A DNA stretch of 64,000 nt from Chitinophagales bacterium. Its GTDB lineage: Bacteria; Bacteroidota; Bacteroidia; Chitinophagales; BACL12. How positions within the stretch are numbered: position 1 is the first letter of the stretch; each line of letters begins with the position of its first letter. The notes beneath the pieces were generated by a model that was not told the DNA's origin, did no database searches, and saw nothing but the letters and a program-made list of their open reading frames with translations. Location: contig JACJXO010000001.1 in assembly GCA_020636645.1 (NCBI GenBank), positions 558,001 through 622,000 of the forward strand. Direction: 5' to 3'. A program made the position numbers and the translations under genes. This document shows positions 51,708-60,682 of this stretch, piece after piece.

Positions 51708-53084
51708 TTAGCTCTCCTGCATGCGAATGTCCATCGCATCACGCAGGCCATTGCCTACCAGAAAAAAAGCAAGCACCAGTAAGGTGATGGCTGCTCCCGG
51801 AAGTAGTGCGAGATACGGATCTGTGATAAGATTATCCTTGTATTTACTGATCATCAGCCCCCAGGATGGGGCAGGTGGCTGTACACCTATACCAAGGAAA
51901 CTCAGACCGGATTCGGTCAGGATGGCATAGGCAAAATTAGCTGCAGTAATGACGATGACCGGTCCGGTAATGTTTGGCAGAATATGCAGCAGAATGGTGC
52001 GCATTTTACCATAACCAAAACTGCGGGTCGCTTCAATGAATTCAAGCTCTCTTACCTGCATGACCTGTCCCCTCACCACACGGGCTATGTCCACCCACAT
52101 GGTGATGCCTACTGCAATAAAAATCGTATAGAACTGCTGGCCGAAGGCATAGACTACAGGAAATACCAGCAGCAATGTCGGAATGGCCCAGACCACACTC
52201 ATCGTCCACATGATAAAACCATCGGCTGGCAGTTTCCATCTTCTTTTTCCCAGATGTATGACCGGTGGATGCTGCTGATAATATCCTGCTACAGCCCCTA
52301 CCGGAATTCCTATCAGCAGCGCAATGAAGACCGCAACAAATCCTACAGCAAATGATACCCGCACACCTACTATCAACCGGCTGAGATAATCACGACCCAG
52401 ATCATCTGTACCCAGATGATAGGTCCTGTGGATCAGAAGTTCTTTCAGTTTTGATTCAGCTGCCGCATCATCTTCCGGCTCCAATAACCCTAACTCCTCC
52501 CAGCGATAAGACATTTCCGGTCCGATGATGCCATCGCCCATGAATCTGGTAACATACACCCCACTGGTATCTGCCCTGGCATCGGTCACAGCAATCAGTC
52601 TTTCCTGCAAGTCTCTTCCACGTAAAAGGACCTTCAGAAAGGATTCCCGGTGTGTGTGTTTGACATGCGGAAGACTGAACAAGACAGCCTCTGTTCCAGG
52701 TGGACAAAATGCCAGTTCATTGACCTGTTGCGCCGCATGCGAACTACCATCCGGAGCAAGCAAATGTGCCCCTGTGAAAATGATGGATGTATATAGGAGC
52801 ACAAGTGCACCAAAAAGTGCATTCCGGTTCATCAGAAATCTTGTGGCAACCCTGGATACCTCACGAACTGCTGAGCGCTTTTTCCACCACCTGCGAAGTA
52901 AGACTGCAGGCACACGAAACAAGATCCACCAGCAACAACATGCCCGGAGAACAAAGGAAATGCCGGCAGAAACAGAGAATTGCTGCCCGGATACAAATAC
53001 CACTAATACATATATTATGCACGCAACTGCGATGGCCACCAGGATCTCCCTGAGCAGTTGTATCAGAACTTTCTGCCTTTCCAT
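51708..53084 (-). CDS. ABC transporter permease, OppC/DppC-like, with long N-terminal extension
   Basis: A 458-residue permease of the peptide/nickel family. The C-terminal 230 residues hold the BPD_transp_1 domain with LGTDDLGRDYLSRLIVGVRVS (about residues 231-251) and the ATPase-contact EAA loop EATRSFGYGKMRTILLHILPN (about 352-372), plus SGLSFLGIGVQPPAPSWG. The N-terminal part has three extra helices and a periplasmic segment with no clear match. No OppB, ATPase or binding-protein gene is adjacent. The ATG overlaps the 3' end of the upstream GT2 gene by 22 bases. Confidence 0.88.
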   Translation of the reverse strand: MERQKVLIQLLREILVAIAVACIIYVLVVFVSGQQFSVSAGISFVLRACCCWWILFRVPAVLLRRWWKKRSAVREVSRVATRFLMNRNALFGALVLLYTSIIFTGAHLLAPDGSSHAAQQVNELAFCPPGTEAVLFSLPHVKHTHRESFLKVLLRGRDLQERLIAVTDARADTSGVYVTRFMGDGIIGPEMSYRWEELGLLEPEDDAAAESKLKELLIHRTYHLGTDDLGRDYLSRLIVGVRVSFAVGFVAVFIALLIGIPVGAVAGYYQQHPPVIHLGKRRWKLPADGFIMWTMSVVWAIPTLLLVFPVVYAFGQQFYTIFIAVGITMWVDIARVVRGQVMQVRELEFIEATRSFGYGKMRTILLHILPNITGPVIVITAANFAYAILTESGLSFLGIGVQPPAPSWGLMISKYKDNLITDPYLALLPGAAITLLVLAFFLVGNGLRDAMDIRMQES

Positions 53085-54199
53085 TCAAAACTGCCAAACA
53101 AGGAGGCAGGACCTATCACGATGATATAGAAAATATGCAGCACCTGTACCGGCAGCATGCTCCACAATAAATTCTCTCTTCGAAAGAAGTGTGCTATGGC
53201 GTAGGTGAACAAGGTATCGAACCCGATCTTGACAATGAACTGCCACATGGCCAGACGAAGGAAGACCGGATAAAATGCGCCGGCTATGATATGCACCACC
53301 AACAGCAGATTGAACAGGTAAGCGAAGAGCAGGATGATGGTGATGCGTTTGTCCTCATAGTTGGTGGATTTACTGGACCAGCGTAAGCGCTGTTGCCAGA
53401 AGGTCCTGAAATCAGGTGCAGGATAGGTGGACACAACCGCCTGCTGATTGCGAATGAAACCGACCTGTCCCGGAAATTTTTTGCCCATCTTATGCATGAG
53501 CATCATGTCATCTCCACTGGGAGTATGATCAGCCTGGTCATAGCCATCAACAGCAAGAAACGCTTCACGGGTATAGCCCAGGTTGGCGCCGTTACAGAGA
53601 TTGTAAAACCCATTCCGGATGGACGCTGCGGCAATTCCCACAAGGGTCATGAAATCCATGGTCTGAAACTTACCCAGCAATGTGGTATCCGGAAAATAAG
53701 TGACCGGACCGGCTATAAAGACCTTTCCTGTTTCCCGATGATAAGATTCCATCGCTGCCACCCAACCCGGACCAATGCGACAATCAGCATCGGTGGTCAG
53801 GATCAGTGTGCCTGTGGCTTGTTCTACCGCAAGTTCTATTGCCCGCTTTTTATGAGCAGGCTTTGGCGCCTCTGGCTCAAGGTGTTTTGCCAGTGAAATG
53901 ACCCTGACCGGAAGGCCATTGAACTGCGCTGCGATCTGTGCCGTATGATCTGTAGAGAAATCATCTACCACTATGACCTCCAGCAGTTGATTAGGATACT
54001 GTTGGTCTGCAAGATCCTGCAACAGATCGGGCAGGTGTCTGGCTTCGTTGCGTGCGGGGATGATGATCGTAACCTTATGCTCCGGAATTGTATTCACCGG
54101 CTGGAATGTCTTAAGTCTTCTCCATCCCCACAGATAATAGATAATGAACAGGGCGTATAATATGGTCATGCCATATACCAGCAAACTATACCATATCAT
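53063..54199 (-). CDS. Membrane GT2 glycosyltransferase
   Basis: A 378-residue GT-A glycosyltransferase with one N-terminal helix and about three C-terminal helices (about residues 278-360). Catalytic markers: VTIIIPARNEARHLPDLLQDL (about 43-63), VVDDFSTDHT (about 76-85), the DxD-type TTDADCRIG (about 135-143) and the QxxRW-type QQRLRWSSKS. Such enzymes add sugars to lipid carriers at the inner membrane. It overlaps the hydrolase gene by 4 bases and the permease gene by 22 bases, so the three are probably cotranscribed. Confidence 0.92.
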   Translation of the reverse strand: MIWYSLLVYGMTILYALFIIYYLWGWRRLKTFQPVNTIPEHKVTIIIPARNEARHLPDLLQDLADQQYPNQLLEVIVVDDFSTDHTAQIAAQFNGLPVRVISLAKHLEPEAPKPAHKKRAIELAVEQATGTLILTTDADCRIGPGWVAAMESYHRETGKVFIAGPVTYFPDTTLLGKFQTMDFMTLVGIAAASIRNGFYNLCNGANLGYTREAFLAVDGYDQADHTPSGDDMMLMHKMGKKFPGQVGFIRNQQAVVSTYPAPDFRTFWQQRLRWSSKSTNYEDKRITIILLFAYLFNLLLVVHIIAGAFYPVFLRLAMWQFIVKIGFDTLFTYAIAHFFRRENLLWSMLPVQVLHIFYIIVIGPASLFGSFEWKGRKF

Positions 54200-55005
54200 A
54201 TCTCAGTTAGTTCTTCCAGTGTGTGATTGAGCTTGTCGTCTATGAAGTAGTGTCCGCGGCGGATGATACGAACAGTAGCAGTTGGTAAACCCGCAGCCAT
54301 CTCATGCGCCACAGCAGGTGGAATGACCTCATCCCGTTCGCCGAAGACCAGCTTCAGCGGGATGGCGTGTTGCCGGATCGTCTGTTTCAAACTTTTAATA
54401 TCGATCTCAAAATTGGCCATGGACACCCAGGTATCATACAATCGCTGTCTTTTTTCCTCTGTGTCCATGTGGTTCATGGTGAACCGGTACAACCAGGGCG
54501 ATAATATCTTCATACGATGCATGATCCGGATAAAGGTAAAGAACCAGCCCGGCCGACTTATTATACTTTTAAACAGCGAACGCCCCCAGGCCGGATAGAC
54601 TGCCACATTATAGACCGTTCTGGTCTTGATGCCATCGCTGGCCAGCAGATACAACTCCCTGACCTGCCCCGGAAACCGATGGCAGATCTCCATAGCACAT
54701 TTTCCTCCCATACTGAAGCCAAAAAGAGAAATGGTGTGCAGGCCATTTTCCTCCATCAGCTGCTGTACAATGGCTTCCAGATCGGCCTTTGCAAAATGCG
54801 TTGATTCCCGCCACCTGGTGCCGCCATGGTAGGGCAGGTCAATGGCCCAGACCGTATAGCGCTGACCCAGAGACGGTTCCAGACAAACGAAACTGCTGCC
54901 TGTTTCACTGAATCCATGAAAAGCCAGCATGGCTTCCGGTCCGTGTCCGAAACGATGGAACAGGATTGTTGATTTCTTGTATGTAAGCTGGAGTTGATCT
55001 GCCAT
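54196..55005 (-). CDS. Alpha/beta hydrolase
   Basis: A 269-residue alpha/beta-hydrolase. Nucleophile elbow GFSMGGKCA (Ser about residue 98), acid GERDEVIPP (Asp about 222) and base RRGHYFID (His about 251) form a full catalytic triad; the oxyanion region is AFHGFSETGSSF. The substrate is unknown. It is first in a run with the GT2 and permease genes. A TACCTTTG box (complement of 55064-55071) lies 58 nt before its ATG. Confidence 0.88.
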   Translation of the reverse strand: MADQLQLTYKKSTILFHRFGHGPEAMLAFHGFSETGSSFVCLEPSLGQRYTVWAIDLPYHGGTRWRESTHFAKADLEAIVQQLMEENGLHTISLFGFSMGGKCAMEICHRFPGQVRELYLLASDGIKTRTVYNVAVYPAWGRSLFKSIISRPGWFFTFIRIMHRMKILSPWLYRFTMNHMDTEEKRQRLYDTWVSMANFEIDIKSLKQTIRQHAIPLKLVFGERDEVIPPAVAHEMAAGLPTATVRIIRRGHYFIDDKLNHTLEELTEI

Positions 55006-55010
55006 GCACG

Positions 55011-55041
55011 TTGGACTTGCGTGATTTTTGGCGTACTTTTG
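55011..55041 (+). promoter_or_regulatory. Promoter candidate for carB (TTG-N20-TACTTTTG)
   Basis: TTG at 55011-55013, 20-nt spacer, and -7 TACTTTTG at 55034-55041. The leader to carB (55143) is about 95 nt. It overlaps the divergent hydrolase promoter region. Confidence 0.55.
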
Positions 55042-55063
55042 TGCTCCGGAATGCAGTTCAAGG

Positions 55064-55071
55064 CAAAGGTA
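55064..55071 (-). promoter_or_regulatory. -7 box TACCTTTG of the hydrolase-GT2-permease run
   Basis: A minus-strand TAnnTTTG match in the carB leader region, 58 nt from the ATG at 55005. Confidence 0.45.
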
Positions 55072-55142
55072 GAAATCTTCTTCACTCCGGCTCTCCTGCC
55101 TTTCATTTCCCCCATTTTTTCCGATCGTAAAAGAACTTTTAT

Positions 55143-57974
55143 ATGCCCAGAGATACGTCTATCCAGCACATTCTGATCATTGGCAGCGGACCGATCATCA
55201 TCGGCCAGGCCTGTGAATTTGATTACTCCGGTTCCCAGGCTTCCAGAAGTCTGCGGGAAGAAGGCATCCGCGTCTCTCTTATCAATTCCAATCCGGCCAC
55301 CATCATGACAGATCCGGTCACGGCAGATCATATTTATCTGCTGCCCCTGGAACCGGCTTCCATTGAAAAGATCCTGAAAGAAAATATAGAAAGCGGCGAT
55401 CGTATTGATGCCGTGCTGCCTACCATGGGCGGACAAACCGCACTCAACCTGGCCAAAGAGGTCAATGAGATGGGCATCTGGGAAAAATACGGCGTGCGAC
55501 TGATCGGTGTCGATATCGAAGCCATAGACCGGGCCGAGAATCGTGAACTCTTCCGGCAACTGATGGTGGAACTCGGCATCTCTGTGGCACCTTCCCATAT
55601 CGCCAACTCCTTCCTGGAAGGAAAGGAATACGCCCAGCAGATCGGTTTTCCGCTGGTCATCAGACCATCCTTCACCCTGGGTGGAACCGGCGGAAGCTTC
55701 GTACATTCCAAAGATGATCTGGATGCAGCTTTGCAACGCGGACTGACCGCTTCGCCCACACATGAGGTGCTGGTGGAAAAAGCGGTGCTGGGATGGAAAG
55801 AATACGAACTGGAATTGCTTCGCGATGGTGCCGATAACGTCTGTATCATCTGCGTGGTGGAGAACCTCGACCCGATGGGTGTCCATACGGGCGATAGCAT
55901 CACTGTGGCACCTGCCATGACCCTCAGCGATACCTGCTACCAGGAGATGCGTAACATGGCCATCCAGATGATGCGTGCCATGGGCAACTTCGCTGGTGGT
56001 TGCAATGTACAATTCGCAGTGGACCCGCACACCGAAGACATCATCTCCATCGAGATCAACCCCAGGGTGTCCCGTTCGTCTGCACTCGCTTCCAAAGCCA
56101 CCGGATACCCCATCGCAAAAGTGGCTGCGAAACTGGCAATCGGATACAACCTCGATGAGATCAAGAACATGGTGACCAAGAGCACCTCCGCCTATTTCGA
56201 ACCTGCGCTGGACTATGTCATTGTAAAAATGCCCCGATGGAATTTTGATAAGTTCCAGGGTGCAGATGATACCCTTGGCCTGCAGATGAAAAGTGTGGGG
56301 GAAGTGATGGCCATCGGAAGAAGCTTCAACGAAGCCCTTCAGAAGGCCTGCCAGAGCCTGGAGAACAATAAGATCGGACTGGACGGAGAGGTAGGATTCT
56401 ACAAGAGTTCACAAGAGGTCATCGAAGGCCTCGGAAGACCACAGTGGGACCGCATCTTCAACATCAAAAAGGCCATGGACCTGGGTGTACCACTCAAGAC
56501 CATCCAGAAGCAGACCCTCATTGACCGATGGTTCCTGATGCAGATCCAGAACCTTTCAAAACTGGAAAAGGAACTGCGCCGCTATACCCTGCAGAACATT
56601 CCTGCAGATATGATGATCAACCTGAAACAGAACGGTTATTCAGATCTGCAGATCGCCAACATACTGGGCAACACCACCGAAGAAGAGGTGTATGAATACC
56701 GCAGGGCACTGGGCATCCGTCGCACCTATAAACTGGTGGACACCTGCTCGGCAGAGTTCGAATCGAAGACACCCTATTACTACAGCACCTTTGATCAGGA
56801 GAACGAAAGTGTGAAGAGCGATAAGAAAAAGATCTTCGTGCTGGGCTCCGGCCCCAACCGCATCGGGCAGGGTATAGAATTCGACTACTGCTGCGTGCAT
56901 GGCATCCTGGCCATCAAGGAATATGGTTACGAGGCCATCATGGTGAACTGTAACCCTGAAACCGTTTCCACTGACTTCGACATTGCAGACAAACTCTACT
57001 TTGAGCCGGTATTCTGGGAACACCTGAATGAACTGCTCGACTTCGAACAACCCGATGGAGTGATCGTACAGTTAGGCGGACAAACCGCTTTGAAACTGTC
57101 TGAGAAGATCCGCAACAAAGGCATCCCCATCATCGGCACCAGTTTCGACGACATGGATATGGCGGAAGACCGGGGACGTTTCTCCGACCTGCTGAAAGAA
57201 CTGGAAATACCCTATCCGGAATATGGCAGTGCCACCACCGCCGAAGAAGCACTGGAAGTGGCCAACCGCATAGGCTACCCGGTGCTGGTAAGACCCAGTT
57301 ATGTACTGGGTGGTCAGCGGATGCGCATCGTGATCAACGACGATGAACTGGAACGCAGCGTGATCGGAATCCTCAAGCACTTCCCCGACAACCGCATTCT
57401 CATTGACCACTTCCTGGACCGTGCGGAAGAGTGTGAGATAGACGCCATCTGTGACGGAGAAGACGTGCACATCATGGGCATCATGGAACATATCGAACCG
57501 GCGGGCATCCACTCTGGTGATTCCAGTGCAGTATTGCCTCCGTTCAGTCTGAGTCAGAATGTGCTGGACCAGATGTCGGAATTTACAAAGAAACTCGCCC
57601 ACGCACTGAACATCCGCGGACTCATCAACATCCAGTTCGCAGTGAAGAATGAGAAGGTGTATGTGATCGAAGCGAATCCGCGTGCCAGTCGTACCACGCC
57701 GTTCATCGCCAAGGCTTATCAGATTCCCTATCTGAACATTGCCACCAAAGTGATGCTGGGTACGCACAAGCTGAAAGACTTCAGCTTCGACAAGAAGCTG
57801 AACGGATACGCCATCAAGGAACCGGTGTTCTCCTTTGAAAAATTCCCGAACGTGAACAAGGAGCTCGGTCCTGAAATGAAATCGACCGGTGAGGCCATCC
57901 GCTTCATTGAAGACCTGCAGGATCCGTTCTTCCGTCACCTGTACAAGGAGAAATCCATGTACCTGAGCCGCTAA
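55143..57974 (+). CDS. carB: Carbamoyl-phosphate synthase large subunit, without C-terminal regulatory domain
   Basis: A 943-residue synthase making carbamoyl phosphate from bicarbonate, ammonia (from CarA) and two ATP, for pyrimidines and arginine. Both duplicated halves are present: HILIIGSGPIIIGQACEFDYSG (residues 6-27) and IFVLGSGPNRIGQGIEFDYC (about 563-582), each with ATP-grasp motifs (RPSFTLGGTGGS; RPSYVLGGQRMR). The protein ends at FIEDLQDPFFRHLYKEKSMYLSR, about 130 residues short of E. coli CarB (1073), so the MGS-like allosteric domain that binds UMP/ornithine/IMP is absent. Shorter CarB proteins occur in other Bacteroidota. carA is not in the window. Confidence 0.96.
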   Translation: MPRDTSIQHILIIGSGPIIIGQACEFDYSGSQASRSLREEGIRVSLINSNPATIMTDPVTADHIYLLPLEPASIEKILKENIESGDRIDAVLPTMGGQTALNLAKEVNEMGIWEKYGVRLIGVDIEAIDRAENRELFRQLMVELGISVAPSHIANSFLEGKEYAQQIGFPLVIRPSFTLGGTGGSFVHSKDDLDAALQRGLTASPTHEVLVEKAVLGWKEYELELLRDGADNVCIICVVENLDPMGVHTGDSITVAPAMTLSDTCYQEMRNMAIQMMRAMGNFAGGCNVQFAVDPHTEDIISIEINPRVSRSSALASKATGYPIAKVAAKLAIGYNLDEIKNMVTKSTSAYFEPALDYVIVKMPRWNFDKFQGADDTLGLQMKSVGEVMAIGRSFNEALQKACQSLENNKIGLDGEVGFYKSSQEVIEGLGRPQWDRIFNIKKAMDLGVPLKTIQKQTLIDRWFLMQIQNLSKLEKELRRYTLQNIPADMMINLKQNGYSDLQIANILGNTTEEEVYEYRRALGIRRTYKLVDTCSAEFESKTPYYYSTFDQENESVKSDKKKIFVLGSGPNRIGQGIEFDYCCVHGILAIKEYGYEAIMVNCNPETVSTDFDIADKLYFEPVFWEHLNELLDFEQPDGVIVQLGGQTALKLSEKIRNKGIPIIGTSFDDMDMAEDRGRFSDLLKELEIPYPEYGSATTAEEALEVANRIGYPVLVRPSYVLGGQRMRIVINDDELERSVIGILKHFPDNRILIDHFLDRAEECEIDAICDGEDVHIMGIMEHIEPAGIHSGDSSAVLPPFSLSQNVLDQMSEFTKKLAHALNIRGLINIQFAVKNEKVYVIEANPRASRTTPFIAKAYQIPYLNIATKVMLGTHKLKDFSFDKKLNGYAIKEPVFSFEKFPNVNKELGPEMKSTGEAIRFIEDLQDPFFRHLYKEKSMYLSR

Positions 57975-57976
57975 GC

Positions 57977-58126
57977 ATGAGTGATGTTACCATCATCATA
58001 CTGGTCATTGTATTCTGGCGATTGGTGATCGGTCCGGCCATCAAAGGATTCCGGTATCCTGGCAATTCCAGGAAGAAACAGGACGAAATACCGTATTCTG
58101 ATTACGAAGAAGTGGACCGGAAATAA
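57977..58126 (+). CDS. Small membrane protein (49 residues), DUF4834-like
   Basis: A 49-residue protein starting 2 bases after the carB stop: one N-terminal helix (SDVTIIILVIVFWRLVIGPAI), then a basic stretch (KGFRYPGNSRKKQ) and an acidic, Tyr-containing tail (DYEEVDRK). The layout resembles small one-helix DUF4834-type proteins of this phylum, but identity is not certain. Tight spacing after carB suggests cotranscription. The next gene on the other strand ends 3 bases after its stop. Confidence 0.6.
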   Translation: MSDVTIIILVIVFWRLVIGPAIKGFRYPGNSRKKQDEIPYSDYEEVDRK

Positions 58127-58129
58127 CTC

Positions 58130-59416
58130 CTACTCCACTGTTTCCAGTATGAGCTCTTCAGTGGGAGTGCGGGTGGTAAACAGCGTAGGTGTGAATCTGA
58201 TCGTGAAATAACTCCAGGTATTCAACAGATCAGGTGAGCCGCCTTTGACCAACGGCAGGTCTTCGCCCGGCAAATAAAAACACTGTCCCAATTCCAGTTG
58301 AATATCATGTCTGGCCTGGAAAGAATACCAGAGATCCAGTTCCTGACCGAGATCCTTACCTGCATATTCAAAGGAATCCGGATCGAATGCCGGCTTATCC
58401 AGCTGAAAATAGTGGAGTCCGCCATGCAGTTGATGCCTGTAAGAAACTTTGTAATCTACCAGTAGCCAGGCATCATGCAATCCGGCTTCTTTCATATCGC
58501 CAGGGAAACTGTAGTAATAATCCATCCGTCCGTAGAAAGCATTCCGGGTAGCATACAGGTTATCGAAGGCACGATAATCCGGACTGCCGATAGAATCATT
58601 TCCACTCAGTATATCATACCCTAAGGTGAAACTCCAGTTGTTGTGCCGATACCCGACAGAACCATTCAGCATGTAGGCAAAGAGGCTGCGTCCATCCACA
58701 AAGCGCACACCGTTCTGGCTGTAACCACCGGCCTGAAAAGTGAACAAACCAATAGGGTATGACCAGGAACCTCCGGAAGTGAAGCGCCAGTCCATTTCAT
58801 CTGTGCCGGCATACAGATTCTGGGTGCCGTCTGCAATAACCAGAAAGAATCCTTTCAAAGGTCCGCTGTAACGCTTTGCCTGAAAGACACCCAGCGCTTT
58901 ATACTGGCTGATGCCGTAAGAAGTTGAGCTCAGTCTTTCTGCATTCTGGTTGAATGCTCCTGCCAATTGAAACAGCCATACTTTTTTTTGATAGAGCAAT
59001 AGCAGTGCATCGTGACTGCGGGCCTGTTGTCTCCACTCGGCGGGACCGATCAGTCGTTTATCACCAAAGGATAACTCCTGTCTGCCGGTGCGCAGATACC
59101 AGTCACGGGCAAAATGCCACTGGACCCAGGCCGCCGCAATGCTCAGACCTGCATCATCAGAAAAGACAGGCTGATCTCCCCACACACGCACGTCCTGTAT
59201 GCTGAGTTTGGCAGTGATGATCGTATCTGCATAATCCAGATTCAACCGGGTGCGCTGCGAAATGAAAAAGGCGTCTTTGCTGCTGGTGTCAGATGGAAAA
59301 CGATATCCGTTGCGAAACTCCATTCGGGGCCGTAATTCCAGACCGAGGTCAAACTGGCTGCGAGCCGCTGTGGAGAATAGGGTGCCGATAAACAGACACA
59401 GGAATAAACGCATCAT
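58130..59416 (-). CDS. Alginate-export-like outer-membrane porin
   Basis: A 428-residue outer-membrane protein with a signal peptide (MMRLFLCLFIGTLFSTAARSQ) and alternating strands typical of a 16-18-strand barrel of the alginate export (AlgE-like) family: ELRPRMEFRNGYR, ISQRTRLNLDYADTIITAKLSIQDVRVWGD, LRTGRQELSFGDKRLIGPAEWRQQARSHDA. In Bacteroidota such proteins are general or unknown-substrate porins. It overlaps the MscS gene by 4 bases on the same strand, hence cotranscribed. Confidence 0.88.
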   Translation of the reverse strand: MMRLFLCLFIGTLFSTAARSQFDLGLELRPRMEFRNGYRFPSDTSSKDAFFISQRTRLNLDYADTIITAKLSIQDVRVWGDQPVFSDDAGLSIAAAWVQWHFARDWYLRTGRQELSFGDKRLIGPAEWRQQARSHDALLLLYQKKVWLFQLAGAFNQNAERLSSTSYGISQYKALGVFQAKRYSGPLKGFFLVIADGTQNLYAGTDEMDWRFTSGGSWSYPIGLFTFQAGGYSQNGVRFVDGRSLFAYMLNGSVGYRHNNWSFTLGYDILSGNDSIGSPDYRAFDNLYATRNAFYGRMDYYYSFPGDMKEAGLHDAWLLVDYKVSYRHQLHGGLHYFQLDKPAFDPDSFEYAGKDLGQELDLWYSFQARHDIQLELGQCFYLPGEDLPLVKGGSPDLLNTWSYFTIRFTPTLFTTRTPTEELILETVE

Positions 59417-60579
59417 TCACCTTTAGGATGGTGAATATCGGAAGAAATGTCTGCACTTTTTTTTGTGGGTTCCTTCGGCACGTCTTGTCGCATATACAGG
59501 GTCTGAGACGGGAACGCGAAACTTCCGCCATGTTTTTCTACAATATCCATGATACCCAGCATGATCTCCTGTCGTTTGCGCAGGAAATCATCCCACTCCA
59601 GGTATTCAAAATAGATCTCCACCCAGATATCAAGTGAGCTGGCACCGAATCCGTAAAAGTGTACGACCGATGGTTCATTGGTAACAGGGTGCTGGGTGGT
59701 GTATGCATCTATCTCACTTACGATCGCGGTGATGGCCTCTGCTTTTGTGCCATATTCCAGCCCCAGCAAAAACTGCACCCTTCTGCTGGTGCGTCTGCTA
59801 AGATTGATGATGCGGTTGGATACGATATTCCGGTTGGGAATGGTTTGAAAAGACTTGTCCAATGCACGCAATCGGGTAGAACGAAAGCCTACCTTATCAA
59901 CTGTTCCGGTAATGCCATCCAGCTCCACCAGATCTCCTACCAGGAATGGTTTCTCTGCAAACAGACTGATGGAACCGAAAATGTTCTGCAGGGTTTCCTG
60001 TGCGGCGAAGGCAATGGCAATACCTGCGATACCTGCACCCGCTACCAGACTGGTAACATTGACATGGAATACAAAAGCCAGCACACACAACACCACTGTT
60101 GTCCAGATGACCACTTTGAAAACATCCTTCAGAAAAGACACCACCTGATCGTCACTGGGATCAGGAGTAAGCTGCGCTTTTTCGTTCATCACCGTGATGA
60201 TGAAATCAGCAAAGCGGCTGAACAACCAGCCGGTACTTACAATGAACAGAAGTGTATAAAGACCGTAAGCATACTGGTGTAACGTGGCACCGATAAACTT
60301 AAACTGGAAGAATTCAGGAGCATCGAGCATCTGAAACCCGATATAAATGGTATGCAATACCAGAATGAACTCCAGAGGTTGCAGCAAAAGCTTGAGAAAA
60401 AGCTGACCGCTGTGCCTGAACCTGGAACGCTTGAGCAACTGGAACAGCAGTTTGCTGATGAAATTGGATATATATTTATTGAAAATGACCACCACCAGGA
60501 TCACACCCAGCAGCCAGGCATATTGCCGGAGGGTGTTTCCCCATATCTCGGTATCCATGAATGTCAGGATGGTCGCCAT
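59413..60579 (-). CDS. MscS family mechanosensitive ion channel
   Basis: A 388-residue channel with several N-terminal helices and the MscS core: pore-helix segment SLVAGAGIAGIAIAFAAQETLQNIFGSISLFAEKPFLVGDLVELDGITGTVDKVGFRSTRL (about residues 182-242), then a beta domain (TIPNRNIVSNRIINLSRR) and a C-terminal alpha/beta part. It releases solutes on osmotic downshock. The ATG at 60579 follows a TACCTTTG box by 4 nt; an ATG at 60558 (MDTEIWGNTLRQ) would leave a 20-nt leader and is an equally good start. Confidence 0.93.
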   Translation of the reverse strand: MATILTFMDTEIWGNTLRQYAWLLGVILVVVIFNKYISNFISKLLFQLLKRSRFRHSGQLFLKLLLQPLEFILVLHTIYIGFQMLDAPEFFQFKFIGATLHQYAYGLYTLLFIVSTGWLFSRFADFIITVMNEKAQLTPDPSDDQVVSFLKDVFKVVIWTTVVLCVLAFVFHVNVTSLVAGAGIAGIAIAFAAQETLQNIFGSISLFAEKPFLVGDLVELDGITGTVDKVGFRSTRLRALDKSFQTIPNRNIVSNRIINLSRRTSRRVQFLLGLEYGTKAEAITAIVSEIDAYTTQHPVTNEPSVVHFYGFGASSLDIWVEIYFEYLEWDDFLRKRQEIMLGIMDIVEKHGGSFAFPSQTLYMRQDVPKEPTKKSADISSDIHHPKGE

Positions 60580-60583
60580 GCGG

Positions 60584-60591
60584 CAAAGGTA
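60584..60591 (-). promoter_or_regulatory. -7 box TACCTTTG of the mscS-porin pair
   Basis: A minus-strand TAnnTTTG match with TTG 23 nt upstream. It ends 4 nt before the ATG at 60579 and 25 nt before the one at 60558. Confidence 0.55.
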
Positions 60592-60682
60592 CAAACCATG
60601 CCCTCTTTTTTAGACAAGCTGCCGGGCTTCCTGTGTACTGATGGCCTGTATTTTCAGGCATTTACAGGCATCTTCGGAGCAC

